Origin: an uncultured Rhodopila sp.
Lineage (GTDB): Bacteria > Pseudomonadota > Alphaproteobacteria > Acetobacterales > Acetobacteraceae
Direction: 5' to 3'
Assembly: GCA_903851415.1 (NCBI GenBank)
Contig: CAINOE010000022.1
Span: 36,023 to 100,022, forward strand
Length of the DNA: 64,000 bases
Below, in pieces: positions 62,348 through 64,000 of this stretch; positions within the stretch are counted from its first letter, which is position 1; each line of letters opens with the position of its first letter. The notes below the pieces were generated by a model. That model had not been told where the DNA came from, ran no database searches, and saw only the letters and a program-made list of their open reading frames with translations. Both the position numbers and the translations under genes were made by a program.

Positions 62348-63349
62348 CTACGATCGCGTCAGCGCGTCGACATAGCCGAACAGGCCGGCCGCGCCGCCGG
62401 TATGCAGGAAGACGACCGTCTCGCCCCTGGTCAGCACGCCCTTGCGGATCAGGTCGATCATTCCCGCCATCGCCTTCCCGGAATAGACCGGATCGAGCAG
62501 AATGCCCTCCTGCTGGGCCAGCAGGTGGACAGCCTCCACCATGCCCTCGGTCGGGATGCCGTAGCCGGCGCCGACGTAATCGCAGTTGGCCACCACCGAC
62601 TCCCTGGCGATGTCGCCTTTCAGCCCGATACGGGCCGCCGTCGCCCGGGCGAGGCGGTAGACATTGTCCTCCTGCCGCTCGCGCGGCAGCCGGACGCCGA
62701 TGCCGAGGACGGGAATGTTGGCGTTGGTTCCCTCCAACCCGACGACCAGTCCGGCCTGGGTGCCGGCGCTGCCGGTGGCGGTGACGATGCGGTCGATGAC
62801 GAGGCCGAGCTCATCGGCCTGCTGGACCAGTTCCTGCGCGCAGGAGACATAGCCCAATGCGCCTACGGCGTTGGAACCGCCGCCGGGTATGACATAGGCG
62901 ACTTCGCCGACGGCTCGCAGTTCGGCACCCCGGGCTTCGGCTTCGGCATTCATGTCCAGGCCGGAGGGACGGTATTCGATCCGGCAACCGAAAAGCGTAT
63001 CAAGAAGCACGTTGCCGCTGGACAGATAGTCCCGGTCGTTGGTGTCGACCCTGTGCTCCAGCAGCGCGGTGCAGGTCATGCCGAACTTGCGCGCCGCCGC
63101 GGCGGTTTGCCGGACATGGTTCGACTGGACGGCGCCCTGGGTGACGATGTGCCCCGCGCCCAGTTCCTTTGCCTCGCCGAGCAGCCACTCCAGCTTGCGG
63201 ACCTTGTTGCCGCCGGTGGCGACGACCGTGCAGTCATCCCGCTTGATCCAGATCTCCGGGCCGCCCAGCGCGCGCGTCAGGTTGTCCAGCCGTTCCAGCG
63301 GAGTCGGAGCCGGGAACAGGCGGACCCGCGGAAATCGGGCAAGATGCAT
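62348..63349 (-). CDS. D-cysteine desulfhydrase / L-cysteate sulfo-lyase family
   Basis: A 333-residue fold-type II PLP enzyme beginning [22 protein letters not shown]-binding Lys49 lies in [28 protein letters not shown] and [14 protein letters not shown] are phosphate-binding and family signatures. It resembles DcyD (D-cysteine to pyruvate, H2S and ammonia) and CuyA (L-cysteate to pyruvate, sulfite and ammonia); sequence alone does not decide. Confidence 0.87.
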   Translation of the reverse strand: MHLARFPRVRLFPAPTPLERLDNLTRALGGPEIWIKRDDCTVVATGGNKVRKLEWLLGEAKELGAGHIVTQGAVQSNHVRQTAAAARKFGMTCTALLEHRVDTNDRDYLSSGNVLLDTLFGCRIEYRPSGLDMNAEAEARGAELRAVGEVAYVIPGGGSNAVGALGYVSCAQELVQQADELGLVIDRIVTATGSAGTQAGLVVGLEGTNANIPVLGIGVRLPRERQEDNVYRLARATAARIGLKGDIARESVVANCDYVGAGYGIPTEGMVEAVHLLAQQEGILLDPVYSGKAMAGMIDLIRKGVLTRGETVVFLHTGGAAGLFGYVDALTRS

Positions 63350-63584
63350 GACAGGGTCTCCTGAAAATTCGGTCCTGATCCGGACACCTCAAATACGAGC
63401 ATCCGGAGGCATCCGGCAATGCGCCGGGGCGCGGCGCGGCCAGGCGAGGATCGGCCAGGACGCCGCAGGCGGCAGAAAGGTTGCCGCTATCCGGCGAAAG
63501 AGTCCCCACAGAGATTTTTAATGGTTATATGGTTCGGATTGCCTACCTGTATGCCGCCCGCAAGAACGGAAAGCTCTGTCTGTG

Positions 63585-63890
63585 ATGATGCAACGCGTCC
63601 TCGCCGTTATCTCCGCAGTCCTGTTGGTTGCCGCCGTCGCGATCGCGACATTCGGCCAGCAGAGCGTCACCCTTGGTGAGGCGCTTTATCTGCTCGATCA
63701 TGACCTGGTGGACAGACTGCTGACAGTGTCGCACCGGCTGTGGGGCGGCTGGGCGCGTGACGCCCTGGTCCAGCCTTTGCTGTTCCGCCCGGCCTGGCTG
63801 ATTCCGGCGTCGGCCGGGATCATTTGCGCCGGTCTGGCGATGTCCGTGCCCGGGCGGAAATCCACCCGCCGATCGCATCGGCGGAGTTAG
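63585..63890 (+). CDS. Small membrane protein of unknown function
   Basis: About 101 residues with two hydrophobic segments (about 4-25 and 65-85) and a basic, Arg-rich C-terminus. The middle (EALYLLDHDLVDRLLTVS) is probably periplasmic or cytoplasmic helix. ATG at 63585 or 63588; no strong ribosome binding site. No family is recognised. Confidence 0.5.
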   Translation: MMQRVLAVISAVLLVAAVAIATFGQQSVTLGEALYLLDHDLVDRLLTVSHRLWGGWARDALVQPLLFRPAWLIPASAGIICAGLAMSVPGRKSTRRSHRRS

Positions 63891-63932
63891 AGCGTGTTCA
63901 GGCTGACTGTAATCGTGGCGATGACCCTATTC

Positions 63933-64000
63933 GTCATGGCCCGGCTTGTCCGGGCCACCTATCGCGGCAGGGTGCTGGTATAGGTGGCCCGGACAAGCCG
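63933..64000. repeat. Palindromic core of the MITE family, cut by the window end
   Basis: GTCATGGCCCGGCTTGTCCGG begins at 63933 and its complement runs to the last base, so the copy continues beyond the window. The left terminal repeat seen in full copies is not recognised upstream. Confidence 0.55.

Noticed and set aside
62348..63349. Naming the PLP enzyme dcyD or cuyA
   Set aside because: The two families share the visible motifs; deciding would need a phylogeny or activity data.
62237..63364. Plus-strand open frame of 375 codons opposite the desulfhydrase gene
   Set aside because: Shadow; the PLP enzyme on the other strand has full family motifs.

Overview
The window is a stretch of GC-rich chromosome from a Gram-negative bacterium. 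The gene content (exported peptidoglycan polymerases, ArgJ, an aerobic CO-dehydrogenase-type molybdenum subunit, many reductases and dehydrogenases) and the intergenic palindromes of the type CATGGCCCGG-cttgt-CCGGGCCA suggest an alphaproteobacterium, plausibly Rhodospirillales/Acetobacteraceae. That placement is inference; there is no rRNA, tRNA, CRISPR array or replication origin here to test it.

Layout. Positions 1-8148 hold a bacterial alpha-2-macroglobulin (5' end outside the window), a DUF2442 protein and PbpC, an envelope-defence unit. Positions 8501-10935 hold a TIR-bounded miniature element, a B12-type radical SAM enzyme, an exported cupredoxin and a DUF4926 protein. Positions 10936-14117 are an AT-richer island with a DUF4209-type protein carrying an Rx4H (HEPN-like) motif, followed by a small zinc-ribbon gene. 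Positions 14118-24661 hold AsmA, SHOCT and DedA/YqaA proteins, a ThDP enzyme, an orphan HicB-like protein, a VOC protein, a frameshifted gene, a thioesterase, a TIGR04283/TIGR04282 glycosyltransferase pair, a Crp/Fnr regulator, a crotonase remnant and a LysE exporter. Positions 24728-30388 hold a GST, a uronate dehydrogenase-like enzyme, an amidase, a natural EutB-EutC fusion and a small membrane protein.

Positions 30615-42210 hold a PBP1A-type polymerase, a D-2-hydroxyacid dehydrogenase, a decayed toxin-antitoxin module, an aldehyde dehydrogenase, an exported MsrB with a DipZ-like electron donor, a class I amidotransferase, an MFS transporter, a DUF6544-like protein and a quinone-oxidoreductase-like enzyme. 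Positions 42407-51384 hold an aldo/keto reductase, an SDR, an iron-type alcohol dehydrogenase, MtgA, SurE, a metallophosphodiesterase, a membrane-anchored GHKL-like protein, ArgJ and a parvulin. Positions 51697-56025 hold an HlyD/ABC exporter and a probable polymorphic zincin toxin with a candidate immunity gene. Positions 56595-63890 hold an Hsp70-like protein, ChaA, a lone molybdenum hydroxylase large subunit, an isochorismatase-type hydrolase, a D-cysteine desulfhydrase-family enzyme and a small membrane protein.

Themes. Three GT51 peptidoglycan glycosyltransferases occur in one window. A miniature palindromic element with terminal inverted repeats occurs in four complete copies plus several fragments, often touching stop codons. 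Several genes are decaying (TA pair, crotonase, hydratase-like gene). The best candidates for new biology are the zincin toxin pair, the DUF4209/zinc-ribbon pair, the EutBC fusion and the radical SAM/cupredoxin pair.
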